A stretch of DNA of 64,000 bases, from assembly GCF_964340395.1 (NCBI RefSeq), contig NC_135550.1:24902676-24966675 (forward strand), given 5' to 3'. Below the pieces are notes generated by a model, which saw nothing but the letters and a program-made list of their open reading frames with translations, did not search any database and was not told where the DNA came from. Origin of the DNA: Glandiceps talaboti (taxonomy: Eukaryota; Hemichordata; Enteropneusta; Spengelidae). Shown here piece after piece: positions 53,477-64,000 of the stretch (its first letter is position 1; each line of letters begins with the position of its first letter). The position numbers and the translations under genes are program-made.

Positions 53477-56400
53477 CAATCTGTCTTTCCGTCTGTTTAT
53501 TTCGTTGACTATCCTTCTTCCTTCCTTTCAATCTGTGTGTCTACGTCTATGGTCACATTATCCGCTAGTCTGTGGGTTTGTTGAACTTTCAGATTGGTTA
53601 CAAAATTGGAGCATTCAAAAAGGTAGGGGTTCCACATTGGCCAGATATGAGTTAACCCCAGGCATGTTATGATACGTGCTCGATACATTCTTGAAAGAAT
53701 ATAGAACGCTTTGAGGCAATGTTATAATATGAAAATCTTCGAAAACATTTCCAGGAAATCTACACGACCTTTACAAAATAGGTAAATGTTGCGAGTTCGC
53801 TTGGAATGAACTAATATAGTAAATTAATGTCAGATGGACAACAAGTGAAACTGATCCTGACTTCAATTTCAAGATGATTCATGTCATAAAATGTATCTAT
53901 ACATGACTGACAGATTTGCCTGATTTCAGTTTGAATGAATTATTATATTGAATTAAATTATTATTTTGATAATCTGCCCTGTTTGTTTTCCAAGAAAACA
54001 GGCACAACGTATGTTATAACAGAACGGTTTAAAATGAAACATTGCTCATACCACCTGATCGATTATCAATGGGTTCTGTGATGCTAACGTTGGTGACCTT
54101 GTTGATGGCTAGCCTTTGTGAATGTTTGATAGCAACAAAATTGTGTCGAACGTACACATTAGAAGGTTTTCACCTGTACTCTCAGCGTATCATATTATAG
54201 GAATCATTGTTTATAGGCCAACTGTAATACGTCTTAAGTTTGTGCATCTATTACTTAAACAACAAAGCGAGGGCGCCAAACAAACGTCTATCCCTTCTTC
54301 TTCCATATTAGTGTGATGCTATTGATATGTGTGCAAGACTAAAGAAGCTTGAGATTTGTGGGAAGGTCTAAGAATTTAGGTTTCGTGATTTCCGGCAGAA
54401 AGTTTGCCTTATTTCGCGTTACAGTAATTATATTTGAAACATGATTGGTTGACTATTGATAATAAAAAAGTACCTGCAACCAACGAGTTTATCATTTATT
54501 GATTGATGACAATAGTCCAGAAAGTACTGAAAAATATCAAAACAGTTACAGCTATCACTGGGGACTTTAATAACATACTCGCCATTTGTACTTTCTGAAC
54601 AAAAACGATAGGTTAATGTTAGCCAGGTGGGTCATGGGATGTGCAGTTTAGTTCTGTCTACATGGGATCAACGAGAATTTCACACCCGATAAAGCTTAAG
54701 ATAATTCACTTGTCTTTTGTCTTGAAAGTGCACAATCATATCCTTAGGAATTTATGAGAAGATGTCACCAGGATGTTGAATTGACTCTGCTTCCCTACAA
54801 TGTCATGAAACATTAGCTGCCATATTGCTTTCGGATTATTAGCTTTCCGTGGATTTGTATTCTCTTAATTCGGACCTAGGAGTTAATCAGTAACAATGCA
54901 TGCATGGGTAGTAGGGACCATGATATGAATACCAATGGGATACATACGTCTCTTCCGTCGTCGCTTTCTTCTGAGTCTAGTCGCAAATATACTACCTCCT
55001 AAACATCAACAATTGTCTTCATAGATTACTACACTTGACAACAACTAGAAGAAAAAAGGCAACATCGGCAGACCATGACTAGTTTTCATGTTTTCGAATT
55101 TACATATCGCATTTATGTATCCTTTGGAACATAGGCTGACGATATTTGACACTGACCACAGGGGCTAGGAAGTGGCCAGTGAATTGATTTTTAACTATTG
55201 TTTTTATATTTATAATTTCTACATTTATCATGATCAACAGGTGTCATTCGACTTTTAAAAACTGAAGTGACCATTTTAAAAAGCTGAGACTTTGTGCGAG
55301 TTTTACCAAGGTTTTATTGTTGATGACTTTGCTTAATGACTTCTACGGTCTGAGTTTCGCTGTATGAACGTTATAGTTGTAATCATAGACCCTACATGAG
55401 CAGGGTCTATGTTGTAATATACAGGTAACAAGGGGTAATACACACATTCCCAGGGTCACCGCTTGGGGGCGCAAATGTCTACACTTCGGATGCGCGTCAG
55501 AAATAAGTCATTGATGATATTTTTGAGGTTACCATAGTCAAGTACGTCTGGGATCTCCTTATTCAATATTAAAATCAACAAAGAGCAATTAAAAAAATTA
55601 AAGAAAAAATCACACTAAACCAACCTTTCAAGTGGTTTACTTTAATTGGCAAGATTACAGTACATCTTGTGGTTAGAAGGGAAAGGCAGAAGTAAATAAT
55701 CATAAACAAAAAACAAATTTAATAATAAAAGCAATTTAATGGCCACCTTCAAGCCCTGTGCACCGAAATGCATATAATGATAAAATCTCGAATTGATAGT
55801 GAATGAACGAAACCTTGTAAAGATAGATAAAGGTGATGACCATGAAATAATGTGTGCGTCGATAACGTCATCGAACAAATTAATTCAAAACACCTATAAT
55901 TGTCATCGACTGTCAAGTCTTATACGTGGTATATCGCACTGAGGGGTAAACGTTATACTGCTTTGGTGACCTTATATAAATATGACATAGCGGAGAGTAT
56001 ATGACATTTACATCCAGTCATTTGTAGTACACTGAACTTGTGACCTTTCAGTCACATGATAGAAGACCAACTAAGGTTTATGATAGTATACGGATATTGC
56101 AAAACTTGTTTAATTTAGCTATAATGACGAATTTTTGTGAAAAAAATATAAAAATCTGTTCAAGGAAAACTTTACGATAATGTTTTATTTACCAATACTG
56201 AGTCTCGTGTTTTGAGAACGCCATGAAAAATAATATTGTCGTCTTGCACTTTCACGTGTCCTGTATTATCCGAAAACGAATATGGAACATGAAATCTAGG
56301 ACAGCTTAATTTTCCACAACAGATTTCAGATTTCAACTTTTTGGGATGCTAATGCAAAGCCTGCCTTGTATATATTGCTAGGTAACGTCTGCACATTGTT

Positions 56401-56851
56401 TGAATGAGTCTGTCACATTCTAGGTAGTCTATGTATAGAAAATCATTTGTAAAACATGCCGTTGTCGATGTCAACCAACATTCTACATTTCTCGACACTG
56501 CTAATAGCCTATTGTGTAGTATGAGCTAAATTTGTAATCAGAAAATTGCAAAATTTATAGCATAGTATTACAGACGTATGTTCTCGAATTTCAATCCAAG
56601 ACATAGGTTGAGTCAGTTTTCCCCTCGGCTTGCTAGCGATCGCTATAACACTTAGCTAGATGATCCGATTTCATGTTTTCCATAAGCACTGAAAAATTCC
56701 CTTTCAAACACGTTTCATAAAATTCTGTGCTGCCTACTTGTAATCCCAACCTTTCATAATTATAAGGTCGATAGCTGCGAAAGAGTGAACACATGAATAA
56801 TGCACTTCAGTTTTGAGACTAGAAAGGACTTGTGTAAGGGAGCCTTGTATG

Positions 56852-56963
56852 CATGTGTATGTGTATGTATGTATGTATGTATGTATGTATGTATGTATGT
56901 ATGTATGTATGTATGTATGTATGTGTGTGTGTGTGTGTGTGTGTGAGTATGTGTGTATGTATG

Positions 56964-56997
<34 letters not shown>

Positions 56998-57012
56998 TGT
57001 GTGTATGTGTGT
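56852..57012. repeat. (GTAT)n/(GT)n microsatellite
   Basis: GTAT tracts interrupted by a GT run at 56922-56944. Seen directly. Confidence 0.96.
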
Positions 57013-57650
57013 GTCTATTAAGTAATGTAATGACTGGTGTAATAACTAAAGACTTGCCAATAACATCTGAAGCCCATCCTTTCATTCATATGCAGAAACT
57101 CTTTAATAAATGAAAATAACACAGGTCTGGAGTTAAATCTCAAACGATATATTTTATACATTCTTTTGCAAAATGGTTACTAAGCCGCAAAAATAATTGT
57201 CAGCTATATGAATATTGAAATGGATCCGACAATATTACTTACCGTATTACGTTAAACAAGAAAAGAATTAAAAGGATTTCAAAGTCTCAAACGGAAAGTC
57301 AAGTTTCTAAAATTCTGAAGTAAATAAACCAATCAAGGAAACATAACGCTCTGCAATTCCAATTCCAAAGTTAGGAAGAAATATAAGGGCAATGAAAAAA
57401 CAATATAACACCAATTCAACTTGAATGCAATTATCCTAAAGATACAAAAACAAACATTAGAAAAACACAAAATACTATAATTGCATATAGATACTGAAAT
57501 CGACAAGTTATTTTAACTTTTTATTATACAATACTTATATTGCCTTAATTGTCATTCATTCTATTTAAAATATACTTCTTTACAAAAATAATTCTGACAA
57601 TAAATATATTGCTCTTCGATATCATCCATATAAAAATATAACTGTAATTT

Positions 57651-57965
57651 AGGGTAGAATTTACGGTAGGGGGAGGCCTGGGGAGAAAATATTTGGTCAA
57701 CATTTTTTCCGCAGGCCCCCCCCGCCCCCTTCCGCGCCCTCAAAATATTTCATGGCCCTCGAAATGAATCTAAACATATTCGCATGGCAGTCACCCGACA
57801 TTGGCAAATGTGCTGATGTTTAATTTGGTTCAAATCATGAGCAAAATATTTCATGCCCCCCCCCCCCTTTCAGGCCATCAGAATTTCCGTGCCCCCTTCG
57901 CACCCCCATCTTTTTCATGCCCCCATTTCTTCCCGGCCCCTCTGCCGTAAATTCTGACTGCAGCC
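57651..57965. mobile_element. Candidate MITE-like element with inverted termini
   Basis: The left end (GTAGAATTTACGGTAGGGGG, then GGCCTGGGGAGAAAATATTT) is mirrored at the right end, whose reverse complement reads GTCAGAATTTACGGCAGAGG. The inside is C-rich on the plus strand with runs of CCCCC. Related ends occur at 61.1, 61.9, 63.1 and 63.6 kb. No coding capacity is seen. Target-site duplications were not established. Confidence 0.5.
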
Positions 57966-58027
57966 TAATTGCTCTTTGAGTACATCATCTCATTACCAAC
58001 ATATGTGACGTGACATCCCGACACATA

Positions 58028-58609
58028 TTACCGAAAATCAAAATCACTATCATCAAGTTCACTTGTAAAGTCACTTGTATAATTTGTGCTATCACTGGCG
58101 TTTCTTCTCTTGGATGTCAAATACGAGTCGTATCGTGGTACCGTATGCTGGCCAATGTATGTGAAATTATTGTCAACGTCTATAGTGTTAGGTGATTCCG
58201 GGATCGAAGGTCCTGACGAATCCGTATCGTAATGAATTTCCAAACTAGCAGGCGGCTGTTCAATGACCCCGTTCACACAAATGCCTGGCACGTTTACACA
58301 AGTTTGCTTTTTCTGTCGTCGTTTTCGTTCGCGCTCTATTTGCACAAGTTCTAGGTGAGGGTCGTCTGTGGCAAGATAATTCTCTTCCTGTGTGCATGAA
58401 ATGACAGGTGGTATGCAGTCACCGTTGTTTCTATTCATATTGGTCCACTGACTATTATTCCAACTCTGGTTAAAGTACAATAAATCCTCGTTATGATTAT
58501 TGCTTTCACTTTCCGGACATTCCAGAATGTTTTCAAGTTGACTAATTCTCATCATGGCAGCCCTTAGTTCTGTATCCCTTTGTTTAAGTAAGCGTATTAC
58601 ATTATCTAC
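58028..58609 (-). CDS. Gene B last exon: coiled-coil end and C-terminal tail, stop TAA
   Basis: This 582-nt exon including TAA starts in phase 0 after a tttatctacag acceptor. It opens with the helix VDNVIRLLKQRDTELRAAMM, homologous to the start of gene A exon 21. A polar, asparagine-rich region follows, then a basic ERKRRQKKQ stretch, VPGICVNGVIEQPP, a TDSSGPSIPESP segment and an acidic end (DDSDFDFR). The VPGI..NGVI block and the acidic S-D-F-type end are shared with gene A. Confidence 0.85.
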   Translation of the reverse strand, partial: VDNVIRLLKQRDTELRAAMMRISQLENILECPESESNNHNEDLLYFNQSWNNSQWTNMNRNNGDCIPPVISCTQEENYLATDDPHLELVQIERERKRRQKKQTCVNVPGICVNGVIEQPPASLEIHYDTDSSGPSIPESPNTIDVDNNFTYIGQHTVPRYDSYLTSKRRNASDSTNYTSDFTSELDDSDFDFR

Positions 58610-61600
58610 CTGTAGATAAACACATTTCATAGATAGATTATTATATCATAATGATAAAAATATCTATTAGTCCGTTGTTTTGATCATACGGACCCCTTCA
58701 TAGTATAAGGAAGAAAGGAAGGAAGGAAGGAATGAAGGAAGGTAGGAAAAATATGAATGAAAGAAAGCGAAATTCCAATTTCACCCCAGACTAAATTTCA
58801 AGTTTTCTATTCAAAATTACGCAAAAGAAGATATCGTTCCTTCGCCTGTACGTCGATTACTGTCAATGGTGGCAAGATTCGAAATTTCATTCGTCTCCCC
58901 AAAATCTCAGACTCATATCTCCATTGTTATTGGACCAGATGACCCCAATATGTTCTGGTGACGATTCGTCTTATGATTTAAATAAAAGCCATTTTCCTCC
59001 TACCCTCTTAGCCAGCAGCGAAATCCTGTGCGTTGTTGCCTAACAAAACAGAAAGAAAATGTGAAATTATTACATAATAAAACAAAGCTTCACAGACTTG
59101 TGACATTTAACAATTTTGCACAAACTTGTATATTAAATGAATTGCGCTTACCGCGACCAGGCCAAAACAGGAACAAAATCACGTGATTCAACCATAGTTG
59201 ACCATGTTGTGCGGCGCAATTTCATCTACTGTAATAGTATTTTTTCTGTCAAATTTATATGATTGTCTTTTCAGTGTTTCATATAAATAATGCTTTCTCA
59301 AGACTGACCTATTACTCGATAGGCTAGGCGTCGATGTACAACTTTTTTCCCATGACCTCATAATTGGGTGGAATTTTTCGAAACTTTCAAAAACTTTGTT
59401 GAAGATTCGACAAGTCATATACAGTAAGGAGTATTAAGGAACTGAAGCATGGATAATTAGCTGTCATGTAAGTCTTAGAATTGTTCTATTTCATGTGTTG
59501 GAATGATAACTCCAAGTGTTGGAATAACACCGTGTGTTGGAAAGATGACTTATAGACAGTCGATTGAGTCACTACTGTAATAGCAAGCTTAAGTAGTAAG
59601 GTATCTATATGTTAACACAGGCATGCATAACCAAGAAGAGAACAAATAACCTAAACTTTTCCTTACGCTGTTTTCCTGGAATTTTATTGAACGTAGAAGT
59701 TGGGTTAATTCAGTTAATTCATTTGCTGAAAAGAAAAACATATACCAAGAACGCTGTGAAACTTTAAAATCTTGTAAAATGAAAATGAGATTCATGATTA
59801 CACATGTGGTAAGCCAAACTTGATAAACGATTACGTAGTATGTCAATCCAATCATATGTCTCTTCATTTTGTCAATATATGTATATCAAGTACCGATATA
59901 GACAAATGCAAAAAACCCTCAATGCCGATATGGTCAAGTACAAAACACTCTTATAACCCCCCCCCCCCCCCATTCCATGCAGACTCGGATCCGGATATTG
60001 ATAAGTAAAAACACACTTATTACACCCAATCTCATGCTGATGTGATCAAGTACAAAACACTTTTATAACCCCCCCCCCCCCCCCCCATGCCGATATGGTT
60101 AAGTGAAACGCACTTTTATAACCCCACCCGCCTCATGATGATATATTCATGTACACATTTAACTACTCTTAAATTTTAACTTTTCCCCTCTTGATACCTT
60201 AGGAATGAATCAAAATATTGGAAACCCTAGCCTATAATTATAGTGTGTACTTCATTCACCTTTGCTATCAAGTAACATGTTAGCATCCTCTTGTTTCATA
60301 AACGTATACGACACCGCCTTATGATGTCGTATCAGTGCAGACGCTAGGTTTCTACTACCCTCCGATGCAGCAGCTTGCATCTCTTCCTCGGCCTTTTCTT
60401 CTGATTGGGTTTTCCTAATCAATTCAATGCAAAATAATAACTCGTAGTACGAAAGCGTTTTTTCGAGGCTGGAAAGACCATCATGAAATAAAGGAATAGT
60501 GGAAAACTAACGGGGGAAGAAAGTGACGTTGAAATTTTCAAATATAATCAAATATGTCTAAAAACGTTGTCTTGCGTATGTGTGTAGTGCTTCTTCTGGA
60601 AAAAGGAGTAATTTTGGCTAATGATAACTTATACTCAAAAAATAAATCTCAATAAAGTTATGAAGCAGTAACTGTGACAGAAGAAAGAAAAAGACATGTG
60701 TAAATGAAACGTCAACTACTGAGCTCAATTTAACGACCCCTTCAGGTGTAACCAAACTCACATCGCTTGTTTTTAAGAAAACAGACACATCTAGCTATAA
60801 AACGCAAAACAACAATTAGGTTTTAAAACATTCTCAAACATTCTCTTGACTATCACCTGCCACATGGTTAAATGAAGTGTACTTTATAGTAGTGAAACTG
60901 CAAGGAATTTTGCAAATGTACAACAAGGTAAGCGACTGCTCCTAATTTATTTAGTTCGAAGAGTCGCAAATCAAGAGCAAAATGTTTCAAATCCCCCCTC
61001 CTCCTCCTCCGTCACACCATCAAATTTATTAAGCGCCCCTCCTCTCGCAACCATTATTTTTTTCATGTCTCCGCCCCATTACTCCCCTGCCCCGCCCCCT
61101 CCCCTCCATCCGTAAATTCTTACCCCAGCCTCTATACATTCATGACAGTGCAAGCTATGGCAACACACATGTATTGGAGTTCTTTTTATTACGTACATGA
61201 GGATACGCGCGACTACTTTAAATAAGATATTTATTTTATTTCTATGGTTTCCATGGTAACAATTCACCTTTTGTAGTCTGCCGTTAAAATGCCAAAGAAT
61301 GGTGATGGAGATTTTTAGATGTTTGTAAATGAAGTGATCGGCAACATCAGAAATATGACCTGTAATGGAACTGCGTAAACGTGACAGTGACAATACGTTC
61401 TATCTGCCGAGACCAGTTTGTTTCTCTTCGAAATGTGTTTCTAATAATCAATCGTATCCAAACGTTTCGACATAAATTGATGTATGGACAAAAAACTGTT
61501 CATCCTAAAAAGAGTCTTTCAGAGCTTTCATTATAATGCACGTGACACAACCCTATGTTCCATGTATGTCGGAATGATATCCCGAAGACTTGTAGATTCG

Positions 61601-63347
61601 TATCAACAGTGTACGTGCTGTGTTTCCTTCAGAAATTTTTTCCATGCGATGAAATACTTTTAAAGGAGAAATTACTGACCGGCAATACATTAGATGGTGT
61701 CATTCTCGATCACTCTCGAGATCGATAGAGCGTGGTGGTAGCAAAAAACGATATAGCCTAAATGACTTCAACACGACAATGTCATTGATGTGGTAAGTCA
61801 ATACAAACGTGTCCCCCTATTTTCTCCTCAGTCCCCTCCCCACATCCACCCGCCGTAAATTTTGCTCGTCTCCGACGTTCAAACGTAGCACCCATATTAC
61901 CTCAAACTGCTTGCTATATATTTTCTATAATGGTCTGAAATATTAGTAACGAATATTGGCATGCCACTCACCTTACTTCTTTACTTCTTTCCATTCTGAA
62001 ACAAACAACAAAACGGTTGAACGTTACAGTTTAATAACGATAGCAGCTTTAGAACAAGTTCACCGTGCTGACATGTGTACGTGTAAATACAAACATGTGA
62101 CTACGACATATGAAATGTACATAGTATATTATACTTCCCGACTCCACGACATCTTTTCAGTACTGTAAATAATATGTTACACAAAGTAATACATCTGTTT
62201 TATGTCGTTAATGTACAATAAAGGTACTGGTTACTGATATCAATTTTCGATGCTCTATAAGTTTGGAGACATTCATAGAATGCGATTTAAACCCGATTTT
62301 TCCCGCCATACAAAATGATATTTCAGGCTTGCCTTGCTCTGCCTTGGGCTTCCAAAACTTTTTTTGCATCTGGATATTCTACCAACGCCTGAAATAGATA
62401 CGGATAGTATTAAGAAATACCCAAATCTCGCTGATAAGAATGAAGATTTAGACAGTCGATCTTTTTACATAGGAATGTGAGAGTGACAAGTGGTAGAACG
62501 CTTACATAACAATCCATAATATATTAAATATATGTTCTCCTACATCTTCTCACTCGTAATGTTTGACGTGTAGCAACTTTTCTAATGTTATTGTGATGGA
62601 AGCAAAATTGGCGAATATGGAGAAGGCAAAATTGTAATACAACTCAGCAGGGAGAAATACACTGAAAATGGGTCAGACAGAGGGCGCAAATCTGTAAGTC
62701 ATTGCAATATTAGGAGGTATTTGGTTGAAGATGTTACCATTCTTTGGATATTGTATATATCAGACATAGTCAGACATATCTTATCTTGTTAGTCTGTAGT
62801 GATTAGCATACATTTCTATGAGGAGTAGACATATGGAGTGTTATCTTATTGGCAGGAGGGCAATAGGTGTATAGACACATTGAAAGGTCAGTGGTGAGAG
62901 GGTAGGTTTCCTACACCACTTGGAGGGCATATAAGAATAGCTGACACCCTCCCCTCATTTTTAGAAGGGGTAACTTTGTGGAGAATGATGGTCAATAAAC
63001 TGACATTGGTGATTAAAACAATAAAATTATGTTCCCTTGCCTGCACACCCCTCCTATCGTCTGCCTATACGTTGGTGCCGTTCAGGGCTAAGGAAATGGG
63101 CAGAATTTACGACATGAGGTCCTAAGGAGAAAATTTGGGGTGCAAAGGGTCGGGCCTTGAAAATGTTAATAGTTTGAAAGGGGCCTTGAAATATGTTGCT
63201 CTTAATTTGTGTCGCTTACCTACTTACATTTGCAAAGAAATAATAAGATGTACACGTGACTTCATTTACCTATGTTTGATTATGACACATGTGATAGCCA
63301 TGATGACCTTTGTCTGCCTTAATATATCTTGTATCTGTATGTATGTA

Positions 63348-63424
<77 letters not shown>

Positions 63425-63677
63425 ACAAGAACCAGATAATATGACACTGTAGCGTAAAGTTGATCCATAATTGAGGTATTGAAGACAAAAAGGTGGGGAC
63501 ATAACATTTTTGAGAGCGCGAAGAGGTTCTGCGTAAAAGAAATTGACGAAAAATATTTTCTCCTCAGGCCCCCTGCCAGAAATTCTGCTCGTTCCCCAAA
63601 AACTTACACTCATCAGCTCTTTCCTTGATAAAACCAGAAGTTCCGAGTATCCAACCGACCTAACATCGGCGGTACGC
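58028..63677 (-). CDS. CNGA-like: Gene B: CNG channel paralogue, 3' part only (runs off the right edge)
   Basis: Seven coding exons on the minus strand encode the end of a CNBD (RTADVRSVGYSELLVLSRKE), its C-helix (ALVEYPDAKKVLE), a polar linker, a coiled coil (VDNVIRLLKQRDTELRAAMM) and a disordered acidic tail ending FDFR. Order, phases and even the 36-nt exon length match exons 16 to 21 of gene A, so the two are tandem duplicates in the same orientation. Gene B has at least two introns that gene A lacks. The transmembrane and pore exons lie beyond the window, so I cannot tell whether its pore exon is also duplicated. Confidence 0.88.
58610..59003 (-). other. Gene B last intron
   Basis: A 394-bp intron with a short (GAAG)n tract at about 58705-58745. 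Nothing else is seen. Confidence 0.65.
59004..59039 (-). CDS. Gene B exon homologous to exon 20: 36-nt coiled-coil microexon
   Basis: It encodes ATTHRISLLAKR between a ttttgttag acceptor and a gtagga donor, phase 0 on both sides. Position, length and the starting A-T match gene A exon 20 exactly. Confidence 0.75.
59040..59666 (-). other. Gene B intron, no further feature seen
   Basis: A 627-bp intron between the exon 19 and exon 20 homologues; no repeat array or extra exon is supported. Confidence 0.6.
59667..59725 (-). CDS. Gene B exon homologous to exon 19: start of the coiled coil
   Basis: This 59-nt exon (phase 1 in, phase 0 out) encodes NELTELTQLLRSIKFQENS after a tttcttttcag acceptor. 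It aligns with SELRHIIHELRTFDSQ of gene A and is four codons shorter. The donor is gtaagg. Confidence 0.8.
59726..60259 (-). other. Gene B intron with poly-C minisatellite
   Basis: This 534-bp intron is half occupied by the repeat at 59920-60130; nothing else is seen. Confidence 0.7.
59920..60130. repeat. Minisatellite of about 55 bp with long C runs
   Basis: Four units share ATGCCGATATGGTCAAGTAC and then ACACTTTTATAACCCC. Two units end in C15 (59957-59971) and C18 (60069-60086); others have short or no C run. Since gene B is transcribed from the minus strand, the pre-mRNA carries these as G15 and G18. Confidence 0.88.
60260..60414 (-). CDS. Gene B exon homologous to exon 18: linker after the CNBD
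   Basis: This 155-nt exon (phase 2 in, phase 1 out) encodes KTQSEEKAEEEMQAAASEGS, then a mixed segment ending NMLLDSK. The phases equal gene A exon 18 and the length differs by 6 nt, but the sequence has diverged strongly. The donor is gtgaat. No domain is recognisable. Confidence 0.78.
60985..61130. mobile_element. Partial MITE-like copy (one end)
   Basis: A C-rich stretch on the plus strand ends CCATCCGTAAATTCTTACCC. Its reverse complement matches the terminus at 57651. The other end was not found. Confidence 0.4.
61810..61875. mobile_element. Partial MITE-like copy (one end)
   Basis: TTTTCTCCTCAGTCCCCTCC followed by CGCCGTAAATTTTGCTCGTC matches the right end at 63540-63592. Only this end is present. 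Confidence 0.4.
61972..61995 (-). CDS. Gene B 24-nt microexon, second half of the exon 17 homologue
   Basis: It encodes MERSKEV with split codons on both sides (AG+A and AG+G, both arginine), between a gtttgtttcag acceptor and a gtgagt donor. It aligns with MEKNKEAA at the end of gene A exon 17, which is a single exon there. Confidence 0.8.
61996..62332 (-). other. Gene B intron with a GC donor
   Basis: A 337-bp intron that begins with gcaagc and ends with ag. It has no counterpart in gene A. Confidence 0.7.
62333..62388 (-). CDS. Gene B exon 17a: CNBD C-helix segment
   Basis: This 56-nt exon (phase 0 in, phase 2 out) encodes ALVEYPDAKKVLEAQGRA plus a split R. It is nearly identical to the start of gene A exon 17. 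Without splicing at the gcaagc donor the frame reaches a stop two codons later, and no GT donor is available, so a GC-AG intron is the best explanation. Confidence 0.82.
63098..63592. mobile_element. Candidate MITE-like element with inverted termini and internal microsatellite
   Basis: The left end reads GGGCAGAATTTACGACATGA then GGTCCTAAGGAGAAAATTT. The right end reverse complement reads GAGCAGAATTTCTGGCAGGG then CCTGAGGAGAAAATATTT. A (GTAT)(GTCT)n(TA)n tract sits at 63338-63420. No open frame of note is present. Confidence 0.5.
63338..63420. repeat. (GTAT)n(GTCT)n(TA)n compound microsatellite
   Basis: Two to three GTAT units, about eight GTCT units and about 22 TA units. Seen directly. Confidence 0.96.
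63608..63677 (-). CDS. Gene B exon: end of the CNBD beta roll
   Basis: This 70-nt exon (phase 2 in, phase 0 out) encodes RTADVRSVGYSELLVLSRKE then LMS, homologous to the second half of gene A exon 16. It has a gtctcctag acceptor and a consensus gtaagt donor. The acceptor falls inside the conserved R-R-T-A motif, so gene B has an intron where gene A has none. The previous exon is outside the window. Confidence 0.88.

Positions 63678-64000
<323 letters not shown>

Larger units (their letters stand above)
60415..61971 (-). other. Gene B intron with MITE-like ends
   Basis: This 1.56-kb intron contains two C-rich stretches ending in the GTAAATTCTTAC or GTAAATTTTGCTC terminus (60985-61130 and 61810-61875). 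No exon is supported otherwise. Confidence 0.65.
62389..63607 (-). other. Gene B intron holding a MITE-like element
   Basis: This 1.2-kb intron contains the inverted-terminus element at 63098-63592, and within that a CTGT/TA microsatellite. The rest has no supported feature. Confidence 0.65.

Noticed and set aside
58757-58942. 61-residue plus-strand frame in the last gene B intron
   Set aside because: No family likeness, and it lies antisense between two supported exons.

Overview
This is a eukaryotic window from an animal. Coding sequence is split into many small GT-AG exons, base composition is AT-rich, and long introns are full of microsatellites. The genes are animal cyclic-nucleotide-gated (CNG) cation channels whose sequence points to an invertebrate bilaterian. 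I cannot name the phylum from sequence alone. No bacterial-type gene organisation is present, and nearly all long open frames outside the exons described here are simple-repeat artefacts.

Layout. Everything recognisable as protein coding lies on the minus strand and belongs to two head-to-tail CNG channel paralogues. Gene A runs from a first coding exon at about 41.6 kb down to its stop codon at 1302. I could assemble 21 coding exon positions with compatible phases at every junction, giving a protein of about 845 residues. It reads in order: acidic N-terminus, S1 to S6 with pore, C-linker, cyclic-nucleotide-binding domain (CNBD), coiled coil, and a long disordered tail. Gene B occupies 58.0 to 63.7 kb and continues beyond the right edge. 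Only its last seven exons are seen (end of the CNBD, linker, coiled coil, tail). About 16 kb of repeat-rich DNA without a recognisable gene separates the two.

Main observation. The pore exon of gene A is present twice in tandem (12073-12151 and 11935-12013). Both copies are 79 nt, have the same phases and good splice sites, and are separated by only 59 nt. One encodes a CNGA-type filter (TIGETP, with the pore glutamate). The other encodes a glutamate-less filter (TIGGTQGP) that resembles CNGB-type subunits at that position. Including both exons, or neither, shifts the frame into an early stop, so exactly one must be used. One gene could therefore make two channel subunits that differ in ion selectivity and divalent block.

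Other points. Gene B carries introns that gene A lacks, one with a GC donor that isolates a 24-nt microexon. The two disordered tails share a short conserved motif (VPGI..NGVI). Intron 7 of gene A holds two minisatellites, one a 13-unit array of an AAGATGGCGG-type (YY1-like) word, and an octamer-containing repeat that recurs inverted at 52 kb. A family of short elements with a GCAGAATTTACGG terminus clusters around gene B. A truncated non-LTR retrotransposon end lies at 39 kb. All exon calls are by eye from translation, family motifs and splice-site phase; no alignment or transcript data were available.
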